The position numbers were made by a program, and so were the translations under genes. 64,000 nt of DNA from Bacteroidaceae bacterium (GTDB taxonomy: Bacteria; Bacteroidota; Bacteroidia; Bacteroidales; Bacteroidaceae), in NCBI GenBank assembly GCA_902362595.1, contig CABIXF010000015.1, forward strand, positions 1 to 64,000, in the 5' to 3' direction. Within the stretch, counting starts at the first letter, position 1. The number at the start of each line of letters is the position of its first letter. The notes under the pieces were generated by a model, which saw only the letters and a program-made list of their open reading frames with translations, made no database searches and was not told the DNA's origin. Shown here one piece after another: positions 45,137 to 53,640 of this stretch.

Positions 45137-48031
45137 CTATTTTTCGCTATCGTAAATGACATCAAGTAGCTCATTTGCAAGTTTCACATCTGTGATTTTA
45201 ATAATGTTGTCTTCCTCTGTTACATAGCCAAGTATATTGATACTGCCATACCAGACTGTGGACTTATCTATGACGCACGAGGATAAGGATAGTTTCGGTA
45301 CAATCTTTACATATAATCCCAAACTTTTTAGATAATCCGTCTGACTGTTTTCCTCTGATGTGAGAATTGATACTTGAATACCACTCGCATGAAACTCTCT
45401 GAGTGTTTTAACAAATGTGTTTCGTTCTGTACGATAGAGTCTTGGAGAGGATATGACAATAGATTGTCTTGAACTTTTCAAATTTTCCATAAATGCCAAG
45501 CGGAACGTACTGCCATTGAAAATCTGTCCTTCACATGACGATGTGTGCAAGTTTTCTGTGTCATCAAACAATGTCGGATTATCTTTTGACAGTACACGAT
45601 AACCGATGGCAGAGTATCCTTTCAGGCGTTTACGATACATGCTCTCACAAACAGGTTCGTGTATATCAATATAGTCGTAAATACGGACATCTTTTTTCCC
45701 CTCATTCTCACGGTGCAAACGTCCGGCATATTGTGCCACCAATCCTTTCCATGAGATTGGCAGTGCCAAAAACAGTGTATCAAGTCGTGGATAGTCAAAT
45801 CCCTCTCCCACATATTTTCCCGTGGCTACTATTACAAGAGGGGCATCTTTGGGTATATCCTGTAACTTTTGCAGCGTTTCTCTCTTGTTTTTTGCAGTCC
45901 CTTCTCCTGTGAGTTGTATGATGTTGGCTACATGCTGCTTCAACATTTCGGCAAGCAATTCTACATGAGAAGTTCTGGCAGTAAGTATTATAGGTGTTCG
46001 GCCTGCAGCCACGACATTAAGAACATCCTCTATTATAAGATTATTCCGTATTTTCGATTCAGCGAGGGATTGTGATAGTGCCGTAAACGATTGTTTATCA
46101 TCGGTAACAGGTCTGTAAGATGTAAATCTCGGCACAAGATAGCGCTGGAACGACTGCTTCTGAATCTGTGCCTTGGCATCGGCAGAAAAACGAATCGGAC
46201 CGCATTGCATGAAGATAATAGGCTGCAAACCATCTTTGCGGATGGGAGTGGCAGTAAGTCCATAGACATAATGTGCCGTAACGTGTTTTAATACATTCTC
46301 GAATGTAATGGAAGATACGTGATGACATTCGTCTACAATGATCATCCCGTATCCTTTTACAAAAGGTTTGATTTCGTCGTTTTCAAAACATGACTGCATA
46401 AGGGCTATATCAATAACACCATGCAACGTGTTAGAGGTAGAATCAAGACACCCGACTGGAGAAAATGCCTTCTTCCTGCCTCGTTTCTTGGAAATCTCAT
46501 CTTCTGTAAAATCTATGTCAAGAAATTCTGACAGGCGTTCATGCCATTGCATAAGCAATGCCTTGGAGTGTACCAGAATAAGTGTATTTGTCTTTCTTCG
46601 GGCAATCAGAGCCGCGGCTGTAACAGTCTTTCCAAAGGCTGTCGTTGCAGACAACACACCGTTGGAAAATGGCATGAGGGCATTGATAGCGTCCAACTGT
46701 TCATCGCGTTCCTTTCCTTTGAATGTTACGCCAATAGGTTTACCATAATTTGTATTATCAACTATTTCATAATCAATTTTGAGGGAATACAGCATGTTGA
46801 TAATGGCATCCTCACACCCCCGAGGCATTGCAAGATATTCATCGGTAAAATCTGCACGGCAGATAATACGAGGAATGTTATATGTGGAAATACGCATCGC
46901 CTGTTTGCTGTAGAATTCAGGATTTTTGAACGCCGCAATATGTTTCAAATGATTACTAACCTTATCTGAAATAGATTTTAAAGGAATATATATCCTGTCT
47001 GATTTATGTATTATAAGTCTGCCGTTAAAGTCTTCCTGGGTCACATCCTGTATGACTGGTATTTCCCACGGTTTATTTTCCGAAGAAGTAGCTAATGTCC
47101 CAAAATCTTCTTGCTGATGCTGTATCAATAATGTATCTACGGTACCTTCATCTATTTTTCTTACATTGTATAGATATGTCCATTGATCCTGGAACGGAAG
47201 AAACTGCTCATCTACAAAAACGCTGTTTCCTGCTTTCCTGGCTTTTCCCTGCAATGGTAACGCAATGAGATTGCCGAATCCACCTTCCGGTACTTTATCC
47301 TGATTGGGAAAGAAGCGATCGTATGAATCGAATGTAATCCGTCCATTGCGCTTCATGGCTTCTGTAAGAATTGTATTGCCTAATTTCCTTGCTTTGTAGG
47401 CTGGTATGGGTTCATTAAAGAAAGTCCACACATGCGCACCATTGCCAGAACGTGAGCGTTCTATACTGAACGGAATTCTCCACTCTCTACAAATGGAAAT
47501 AAATGCCAAAACATCGTTCTTATATCCATGAGTGCAATTTTTGTCATCAAAATCAGCACACAGGAAAGAACATTTATTATCAGAAGTAACGACGTACAGA
47601 CCGATAACATCGCATCCGTTCTCATCCTTGCCTTCCAGATGTCGGTATATGTCTTGATTGGTTAACGGGGCAAAATTGCGGTTAGGACACTCTGCGCATT
47701 TATGCTTTTTCTTGTCACATATTCCTCTGCGCCATTCGTTGATACATACAGGTTGGTAACCACCTTTTTCTGTGGTTTTGTTGAACCATCGTCGTGCAAA
47801 TACATCATCTCGTCCCTTGAAAAAGTTACGGAACAATGCAATTTTCTCATCAAGAGATAGTTTGATTGGAGGGTATATTATGGAAGAAAATGCTGTGCTT
47901 TCATCGTCACGTTTGATGGAGGAATACACTATACCATGTTGTGAAAGTATTGACTTCAGTTCTTCATTTTCGGCAAGCAGGGCATCGTATTTTATGACAA
48001 GCACATTGTATTTCTCTTGAAAACTGTCCAT
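45137..48031 (-). CDS. Primase-like (AEP, TOTE-type) / SF2 helicase / PLD-like fusion protein
   Basis: Multidomain protein of 964 residues. A short coiled coil opens it (1-34). A Cys cluster, C96, C105, C112 and C115, probably binds zinc. An archaeo-eukaryotic primase-like domain follows with DFD (D160, D162), SGNGAH (His200) and a third conserved block around 235-262. The SF2 helicase has Walker A ATTAFGKT (K468), DECH (567-570), LTATPIRKD and the motif VI-like QYAGRLHRE. The C-terminal 120 residues resemble a phospholipase D fold (VIDKSTVWYGSIN) but lack the His and Lys of HKD. This domain order is that described for TOTE conflict systems. It starts 3 bases after a DUF3307 gene and is the last of a three-gene unit. 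Confidence 0.85.
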   Translation of the reverse strand: MDSFQEKYNVLVIKYDALLAENEELKSILSQHGIVYSSIKRDDESTAFSSIIYPPIKLSLDEKIALFRNFFKGRDDVFARRWFNKTTEKGGYQPVCINEWRRGICDKKKHKCAECPNRNFAPLTNQDIYRHLEGKDENGCDVIGLYVVTSDNKCSFLCADFDDKNCTHGYKNDVLAFISICREWRIPFSIERSRSGNGAHVWTFFNEPIPAYKARKLGNTILTEAMKRNGRITFDSYDRFFPNQDKVPEGGFGNLIALPLQGKARKAGNSVFVDEQFLPFQDQWTYLYNVRKIDEGTVDTLLIQHQQEDFGTLATSSENKPWEIPVIQDVTQEDFNGRLIIHKSDRIYIPLKSISDKVSNHLKHIAAFKNPEFYSKQAMRISTYNIPRIICRADFTDEYLAMPRGCEDAIINMLYSLKIDYEIVDNTNYGKPIGVTFKGKERDEQLDAINALMPFSNGVLSATTAFGKTVTAAALIARRKTNTLILVHSKALLMQWHERLSEFLDIDFTEDEISKKRGRKKAFSPVGCLDSTSNTLHGVIDIALMQSCFENDEIKPFVKGYGMIIVDECHHVSSITFENVLKHVTAHYVYGLTATPIRKDGLQPIIFMQCGPIRFSADAKAQIQKQSFQRYLVPRFTSYRPVTDDKQSFTALSQSLAESKIRNNLIIEDVLNVVAAGRTPIILTARTSHVELLAEMLKQHVANIIQLTGEGTAKNKRETLQKLQDIPKDAPLVIVATGKYVGEGFDYPRLDTLFLALPISWKGLVAQYAGRLHRENEGKKDVRIYDYIDIHEPVCESMYRKRLKGYSAIGYRVLSKDNPTLFDDTENLHTSSCEGQIFNGSTFRLAFMENLKSSRQSIVISSPRLYRTERNTFVKTLREFHASGIQVSILTSEENSQTDYLKSLGLYVKIVPKLSLSSCVIDKSTVWYGSINILGYVTEEDNIIKITDVKLANELLDVIYDSEK

Positions 48032-48034
48032 CTG

Positions 48035-48727
48035 TTATTTTGTTACCATTAAACCACACAGCAATGCAATTCCAAAACTTAGAAACGTTCCGGCAAGGAC
48101 ATACTCTGTTTTTGCTGTATCCGTGTCTTTGAATCGAAGGATGGATTTTGCCGCTATGATAAAACCGATTGCTTCATATTGTCCAATGATAACGAATATG
48201 ATTGTAAGAATACGCTCTAAATTACCAATTAACGCTCCTGCATTTTTGATATTTTCACAAGACTGTGTCTCTCCAACTTGATATTTCTTTAAGACCAACT
48301 TAATCAGGATGTTTGCAGGCTTGATGCACAATAGTAACGCCAATATGAACAGAGGTATAGAGTAGCTGCCATTGCAATCCATCGATTGGATTGGCAACTT
48401 TGTTGTAGTGTCAAAGGAAAATGTTACTATAATCAGTATCGCCAAATGAGAAATCTGATCAATCACAAAATTCCATAATCCTTTGGGGCTATATGTTTTG
48501 ATAACATCTATCACCAGATGAGAAAAAGCAATGGCAAGGGCATAAAATCTGAATTCACAAACAGGAACAGCTGCCCATGACACCCCGCCTATGATAAGCG
48601 AATGCACATACAGGAACCAACTTTTAAATTTCCTTTCCTCTTTCTGTGCACAGTATTTATCATTTTGCAGGTAAAAATCACCTATAACATGTGCCAATAA
48701 CAGACTTAAAAACAACCAACTATTCAT
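48035..48727 (-). CDS. DUF3307 membrane protein
   Basis: Inner membrane protein of 230 residues from the ATG at 48727 (MNSWLFLSLLLAH); a TTG nine bases earlier is less likely. It has about six helices. The family hallmark is LLLAHVIGDFYLQNDKYC at the N-terminus, then VHSLIIGG and FSHLVIDVIKTY, with His and Asp residues placed inside or at the edge of membrane helices. Function is unknown. It overlaps the end of the cyclase-like gene by 8 bases and is followed after 3 bases by the primase-helicase gene, so it is probably made with both. DUF3307 proteins often lie beside SatD-like proteins (recalled, not searched). Confidence 0.85.
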   Translation of the reverse strand: MNSWLFLSLLLAHVIGDFYLQNDKYCAQKEERKFKSWFLYVHSLIIGGVSWAAVPVCEFRFYALAIAFSHLVIDVIKTYSPKGLWNFVIDQISHLAILIIVTFSFDTTTKLPIQSMDCNGSYSIPLFILALLLCIKPANILIKLVLKKYQVGETQSCENIKNAGALIGNLERILTIIFVIIGQYEAIGFIIAAKSILRFKDTDTAKTEYVLAGTFLSFGIALLCGLMVTK

Positions 48728-49391
48728 ATTCTTCAAAATTTATCTGTTCAAAATATTTTATGGATTCTTCTATACAATACCATTTTGTAGCTGTAGAAGC
48801 ATTATTTACACTGGCTTGGGATATACCTAGTTTCTTGGCAATGTCTGCCTCTTTGAAACCAAGTAGTTTATAATAAACAACTTCACTTTGGCGCATAGTC
48901 ATATCATTTAATATGGCATCGGTCAATAGGGCTATAGTTTGCAAAGGAGCAGATAATTGCTTTTTACTTGTATGAACAGACATCGTTCCCTTATTCAGGG
49001 AACTCATTTCCTCAAGCGCACGTCCTGATAGATATATGGCCTCACCATCCCAAATGCCTTGTTCGGTATTCACTATTCTCATACCTCCGATACCAATGGC
49101 TATCCGTATTCCGTATGTATGGAAATTTTTCGTCTTTTCATTTTTAGCTGTGGAAAAAGATTTGATGCAGGATTTGATTATAAAGGCTATCCGGAATACG
49201 TTTGATACATTTTGCATTACACACTCTATATAGTCCCCTTTTATTTGGCGACCTTCAAAATCAGGATAACTCACTTTTAGCAAGCCAAATAATGATTCTA
49301 TCCTTTGCTTTAATCTTATAGTTTCATTCACAGACAAGGAAGTGGATGCTACTATATCCGCTGAAATTGTTGCAAACATATTATTAGTCAT
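48720..49391 (-). CDS. SatD-like protein: class III cyclase-like domain plus HTH
   Basis: Protein of 223 residues. Residues 1-140 follow the order of class III nucleotide cyclase motifs: SADIVAST (D12, first metal site), KGDYIECVM (D53, second metal site), IRIAIGIGGMRI, and WDGEAIYLSGRALEEM. The C-terminal 70 residues hold a helix-turn-helix (GFKEADIAKKLGISQASVNN). It could bind or make a nucleotide signal and regulate its own operon. Activity is unproven and base-recognition residues cannot be judged by eye. It is first in a three-gene unit with DUF3307 and the primase-helicase. It has a near-ideal promoter and palindromic repeats upstream. Confidence 0.8.
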   Translation of the reverse strand: MTNNMFATISADIVASTSLSVNETIRLKQRIESLFGLLKVSYPDFEGRQIKGDYIECVMQNVSNVFRIAFIIKSCIKSFSTAKNEKTKNFHTYGIRIAIGIGGMRIVNTEQGIWDGEAIYLSGRALEEMSSLNKGTMSVHTSKKQLSAPLQTIALLTDAILNDMTMRQSEVVYYKLLGFKEADIAKKLGISQASVNNASTATKWYCIEESIKYFEQINFEEYE

Positions 49392-49402
49392 TGATTTAAT
49401 GA

Positions 49403-49434
49403 CAAAGGTATGAGTTTTCTTTTATTCTATCAAA
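49403..49434 (-). promoter_or_regulatory. Bacteroides-type promoter of the three-gene island unit
   Basis: Reading leftwards, TTTG (49434-49431) and TACCTTTG (49410-49403) are separated by 20 bases. The transcription start should lie just before the ATG at 49391. Confidence 0.75.
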
Positions 49435-49519
49435 AATTATAGATTATTTAATCTATAATTGAAAAATATAGATGGATAAATCTATAATTGTGGTTTATAT
49501 ACAATATAACCTATAATCG
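49435..49519. promoter_or_regulatory. Palindromic operator array with 29-base period
   Basis: A perfect 12-base dyad, AATTATAGATTA (49435-49446) and its complement (49449-49460), abuts the -33 box. A second dyad is TATAGAT (49467-49473) with ATCTATA (49480-49486). ATCTATAATTG starts at 49451 and 49480, and the variant ACCTATAATCG starts at 49509: an exact 29-base period. The likely binder is the HTH protein encoded downstream. Confidence 0.7.
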
Positions 49520-49808
49520 AGTAGGAAGAAAATTACTTCGTTTTTCCTTCTACCTGATTTACTTTTAAAAAGTTTTATCGGATAGCCAAAACTTTGGTGG
49601 GGCATATTCAAAAATATCCGATTGCGATAGCAAAGATTAATACTGTATGGAATCTGCACTCTTTGATGATGCAAAAGGAATAATGCTGAGATGATACGTT
49701 TGTCATTGTTTGTTGGTGTTGATTTTTAGGACGTTCTTAAATTAAAACTTATACGGAACCACCAAATGTTATTTTTCGTACATTCATTGCGCATAAATTT
49801 TAACAGTC
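49520..49808. other. Intergenic region in the island, no gene seen
   Basis: AT-rich and without a supported gene, RNA or repeat. It separates the leftward three-gene unit from the rightward pseudogene. Confidence 0.5.
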
Positions 49809-50938
49809 ATGCAAAACATCTCCATGAAACAATTTACTTGGTGCTGTAAACTCACGTACCGAATTGCCACATTCATGATTCTGCCTGCCCTTATGGCTTC
49901 ATGTGCTGGTGGAAACAGTGATAACAATGCGCGGTGGATAGACAAATGTAGTGTTGTGGCCAATCGGACGGTGGTAAATGGAGATACGGTGATAACCTGC
50001 GATATGTCTGCCGTGAAAGAATCCGTGCGTATACCGTTTAGTACGTTTTTCGATACGTTGGAGGTCATCAAGCTTGACAACAGTAATGAGGATGCGTTGG
50101 TGAGTGAAGCGCAGATGATAACCTTGACAGACAATTACCTGGGAATAAATATCGCTCACGACCCTTATAAACTGTTTACCCGCCAAGGCAAGTTTATAGG
50201 TCGTGTAGGAAATATCGGGCAAGGCCCCGGCGAATATGATTTGTGTTAGTCAAATTGACGAAGCGACAACCGAATCTTCCTGCTTCCCTGGACTACGAAA
50301 CAAATACTGTCTTACGACTTACTGGGTAATTACGTAGGAAGTATCCCATTGCCTTACAGGGTTAGAAAAGGAGAGATGCAGGTGGACTATGACAGACAAC
50401 GGGTAGCTGTACTGCAACTTGCGTTTATGGGTGAACCGGTGGCTTGGGTGCAGGACATGGAAGGGAACATCCTGTTCGAAAACAAATCACCACAGATGGA
50501 CATGGAACCGGATTATAGCAACGAGATTTACTTGCACCGGAAAAGTGGTTCCGGTCTGATATTCTCAATAGACCGTTTTATGCCGACCGTGGATTCCTTA
50601 TATATTTATCATACGGACAACAACAAACTTATCCCGCTATTTACTACGGATTTTGGTAGCGAAATTCCAAGTCATGCTTTCAAAGATTGCGGTAATTACT
50701 ATTTCACGGACATCTACGGTCCCAATACTGACCCGAAGACCAAGCATTTGCATACCGCCACGGTGGTGAAGCGAATTATCATCAATAAGCAGACGCTACG
50801 AGGTGCATATTATAAAATGGTGAACAGTGGCTTGGCGGAATAGCCTTGGAAAGCAAGCGCTGGTTCATGAATGTTTGGAAGTCAAAGATTTCACCGGATG
50901 ACAACGGCTATGTGATATTGGGAAAGAAAAAATCATAA
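49809..50938 (+). pseudogene. Decayed 6-bladed beta-propeller lipoprotein gene
   Basis: Three consecutive pieces of one family in different frames. The first (49809-50249) has a lipoprotein signal (LMASC) and ends after VGNIGQGPGEYDLC. The next frame resumes with IFLLPWTTKQILSYDLLGNY near 50275 and runs through QDMEGNILFENKSPQMDMEP and LRGAYYKMVNSG to a stop at 50843. The third begins LGGIALESKRWFMN near 50833 and ends NGYVILGKKKS at 50938. At least three frameshifts are present (near 50245, 50270 and 50833), and the last section looks internally deleted compared with the family. Intact relatives are common Bacteroides lipoproteins of unknown function. Confidence 0.8.
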
Positions 50939-51008
50939 TAAAATTAAGTAATATTTCACTCTCTAAAATATCCAAGAAATGAAATAAGTATCGATAAACA
51001 TCCATAAG

Positions 51009-51047
51009 AAAAGGTGTGGAACCCAAGTGCTTTCACACCTTTTTTTG
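51009..51047 (+). terminator. Terminator after the pseudogene
   Basis: AAAAGGTGTG (51009-51018) pairs with CACACCTTTT (51034-51043), followed by T. Confidence 0.8.
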
Positions 51048-51097
51048 TTTTTATTAGAGTATGTATGCTATAGATAGTGCTTACTTTATTATAGATC

Positions 51098-51502
51098 TTA
51101 TTCCATAAACAATGTGACATCATGTCCTAAGTACTGTTCTTTTTCCTCTGGGCCAATGATGAAAAACGTAGCTTCTATTCTATCATTCCGTAAGTAACCG
51201 ATGAAGTTAAGTATATAACTGTCGGTAGTTTCATTGGGCTTCAGTCTTTTTCCATAAGGACTTTTTATGACGATGGTGTCATTATTCATTTCATATTTTG
51301 ATTTTCCTTTCAAAAGATATAACGTATTTTTGGTTTGGAAAGAAACAGAATCACTGCTTGTAAAGGTGAGGGAAAGACTCTGAGTACTAAAAGTTTTTCC
51401 TATAAGCTTCGTAGAGTTTTGTGTACTTTGATTTTCTGGTAAATCTTTAGAACAAGAAAAAATAAATGCACACAATGAAATAATTAATAGAGATTTTTTC
51501 AT
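51098..51502 (-). CDS. Small hypothetical lipoprotein
   Basis: Lipoprotein of 134 residues. The lipobox is IFSC (Cys17) after MKKSLLIISLCAF. The mature part is predicted to be all beta and starts with a Ser/Thr/Asn-rich stretch (KDLPENQSTQNSTKL). Strands such as FSTQSLSLTFTSSDSVSF and KYEMNNDTIVIKS suggest a lipocalin-like or similar barrel, an impression only. It is AT-rich like the rest of the island. No family was recognised. Confidence 0.65.
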   Translation of the reverse strand: MKKSLLIISLCAFIFSCSKDLPENQSTQNSTKLIGKTFSTQSLSLTFTSSDSVSFQTKNTLYLLKGKSKYEMNNDTIVIKSPYGKRLKPNETTDSYILNFIGYLRNDRIEATFFIIGPEEKEQYLGHDVTLFME

Positions 51503-51848
51503 AATGTTCAGGTTGGTAAAAAATATGGTTCTTTATAGCACTGGACCCTTGGTGATTCAAGGAACTTATTATTTTTATGATAACAAAATAATAGAAGAAA
51601 AGGTTCATTTGCAGATTTACAAATGAATAGATGTTTATAATTGGGTTTGTGATTTCAATAAAAACGGTTTTAAGACAGCCTCATATTTGGGTAATCATTA
51701 GGTTACAACTTGACATATAAATCTAAAACTTCATGTTTTCTTAATTTACCGATAGATAATATTGATTCTTATTTTACGCTCACGTTAATTATGTGAGTTC
51801 GATATAAAATCAAAAGATAATGGCTGCCTGTCTTTGATAAAGTTCATT
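51503..51848. other. AT-rich intergenic region with one IS-flank repeat
   Basis: No gene seen. Contains the left copy (51776-51792) of an imperfect direct repeat that flanks the transposase remnant. Confidence 0.5.
51776..51792 (+). repeat. Imperfect direct repeat, left copy
   Basis: ACGCTCACGTTAATTAT. It matches 15 of 17 bases with 52159-52175 in the same orientation, on the other side of the transposase remnant. Confidence 0.6.
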
Positions 51849-52121
51849 TCAATGGCGAGGCTCTTCTCTAAAGGAATAATAGGCTGCGATAGGTGACAAT
51901 GAATCGGTTATGATATATTGCTGAAGGAACGATGTCTGGAGTGTTCTATTAGGAAAGAGATTTTCTTTGTAGTAATGTGTAAAGTAACGGAAACCACCGG
52001 AGTGGGGCAGAATGAGAATAACCATAATCTCAGTTGGGCTTGTTATGATGTCTTTTTGCTTGCCTTCAATCCTATATTTTTCCTCTTGTAATGCAAATTT
52101 CTTACAAAAATCATTAGTCAT
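51849..52121 (-). pseudogene. IS982-family transposase remnant (N-terminal part)
   Basis: A 90-residue frame whose first 70 residues resemble the N-terminus of IS982-family transposases of Bacteroides. It reads MTNDFCKKF, then SPTEIMVILILPHSGGFRYF and HYYKENLFP, and ends abruptly in unrelated residues (YYSFREEPRH). The catalytic DDE core of about 200 further residues is missing. It is therefore a fragment left by insertion and deletion, not a working transposase. It supports the view that this segment is a mobile or decaying island. Confidence 0.6.
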
Positions 52122-52158
52122 ATCATAAATTTCTGTACTTTAGGCGCTGAAAAGTCTT

Positions 52159-52175
52159 ACGCTTACGTTAACTAT
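52159..52175 (+). repeat. Imperfect direct repeat, right copy
   Basis: ACGCTTACGTTAACTAT, paired with 51776-51792. It lies immediately before the DUF3828 gene. Confidence 0.6.
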
Positions 52176-52181
52176 TAAACA

Positions 52182-53015
52182 ATGAAAAGGAAACTTTTAT
52201 TTATTTCGGTTTTGTGGCTTTGTTGCAGCGCAATCTGTTCTGGTGCATGCATAGATGAAGTGCGTACATTTTATACGAATTATATGACGAATCTTTTAAA
52301 TGTGGATTCGCATAATGAAGCACTGTGTAAGAAGTATTTAACTGAAGAATTGGCTGCCAAACTCCAAAGAATGGTTTATGCTACAGGAAGCAATCCGATT
52401 ATACGGGCACAAGATGTGAATTCAGATGCAATCAAGACATTGAATGTAAGAGAAATTGCAGACGATTGGTATATGGTAAGTTATCTTTGGGATGAAAAAG
52501 ATAGTACCAGTCTGGTAGAGATTCCATTGAAAGTGGGATACGTGAATGACCAATGTAAGATTGTATATATTACCCCGATTGAAAGCGATACCCAATATGG
52601 AGATGAGTGGTTGTTTTGTTTTGGGAATGTAGCTTCTGATAAAATAGATAGTTCATCGGGAAAATCATTGGTCGAAAGTTTTTATAAAGTTTATTTGGCT
52701 ACCTATTGCAGTATGTGCGGCGATTTGAATGTCAGGTTGCAGTCTTTACGTCTGTCAAATTTGTCTCACACAGCTTTGGAGCAATTCAAGAAAGCAGAAC
52801 AGGAGTATTTGCAGGATACTTTCGAGGGCTATGACCTTTTGGTTACGAATTTTGATTTCGACAGTATGTGGTTCAAAAGTCTGAAAGTTCTTCCGTTGGA
52901 CGCTGATAATTATCAGGTTACTTATCAGGCAGGAAAGTACACCCATCAAATGAATATTCAGACTACATACCAAGAAGGCAGATATTGGATTAGTGCCATC
53001 ACTGGCGTTCATTAA
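52182..53015 (+). CDS. Secreted DUF3828-like protein with two tandem domains
   Basis: Exported protein of 277 residues with a signal peptide (MKRKLLFISVLWLCCSAICSG). The first half begins CIDEVRTFYTNYMTNLL and contains LCKKYLTEELAAKLQ, WYMVSYLWD and VEIPLKVGYVNDQCKIVYIT, a DUF3828 pattern. The second half repeats it: SLVESFYKVYLATYCSMCGD, LKVLPLDADNYQVTYQ and THQMNIQTTYQEGRYWISAI. The function is unknown. It starts seven bases after a repeat tied to the IS remnant, so its present promoter may have come with the insertion. Confidence 0.75.
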   Translation: MKRKLLFISVLWLCCSAICSGACIDEVRTFYTNYMTNLLNVDSHNEALCKKYLTEELAAKLQRMVYATGSNPIIRAQDVNSDAIKTLNVREIADDWYMVSYLWDEKDSTSLVEIPLKVGYVNDQCKIVYITPIESDTQYGDEWLFCFGNVASDKIDSSSGKSLVESFYKVYLATYCSMCGDLNVRLQSLRLSNLSHTALEQFKKAEQEYLQDTFEGYDLLVTNFDFDSMWFKSLKVLPLDADNYQVTYQAGKYTHQMNIQTTYQEGRYWISAITGVH

Positions 53016-53025
53016 TTCTACTCCG

Positions 53026-53601
53026 TTATTTCTTTCTGCTCAGTTCCGCCCGTATGCGGCTGAGCGACTGAGGCGTAATCATCAGATAAGAGGCGATGTG
53101 CTTTAGCGGGACATGCTGCAGCAATTCCGGATTCTGCTCCAGCAGGGCAAGGTAACGTTGTTTCGCCTGTGCAGCTCCTCCGTTTATCATCCAGTTTTCC
53201 ATGTCCAGAAACTGCCGTTCGAAAATGATTCTTCCGATGTTGGCAAAGGCGATGGAAGAGGCGAAAAAAGTCTCCATCTTTTGCTTGGAGATGCGGAAGA
53301 CCGTGCTGTCGCTAATGGCTTCGATGGAGGTAAGAGAGGGACGGTCGGCCACGTAGCTCCACGAAGAGAAGAGCGTGTCTCCTTCTGAAGCAAACCAGAG
53401 TGAAATGTCCACTCCGTCGCGCAGATAATGTCCTCTCCAGATGCCTTGGGCCACCAGGTAGAGACTGCTGTTGCGTTCTCCTTCCCGTACGATGTGTTCC
53501 CCTTTTCGGTAGGTAAGTCGTTCCATCTGTGCCAGTAATTGCTCAGATTCCGAGGCACTCAGTCCATATTTTTCGTGCAGTATCTCGCTAAAAGTCTTCA
53601 T
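53026..53601 (-). CDS. Crp/Fnr-family transcriptional regulator
   Basis: Regulator of 191 residues. An N-terminal cyclic-nucleotide-binding-like beta barrel (about 20-115; RLTYRKGEHIVREGERNSSL and LVAQGIWRGHYLRDG) is followed by a short C-terminal helix-turn-helix (VPLKHIASYLMITPQSLSRI). The Arg and Glu of classical cAMP sites are not evident. It lies 39 bases downstream of a MATE gene on the same strand and may regulate it. Confidence 0.9.
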   Translation of the reverse strand: MKTFSEILHEKYGLSASESEQLLAQMERLTYRKGEHIVREGERNSSLYLVAQGIWRGHYLRDGVDISLWFASEGDTLFSSWSYVADRPSLTSIEAISDSTVFRISKQKMETFFASSIAFANIGRIIFERQFLDMENWMINGGAAQAKQRYLALLEQNPELLQHVPLKHIASYLMITPQSLSRIRAELSRKK

Positions 53602-53640
53602 TCCTTTGGGTATCTATGTCGCTACAAAGGTAATAAAATC

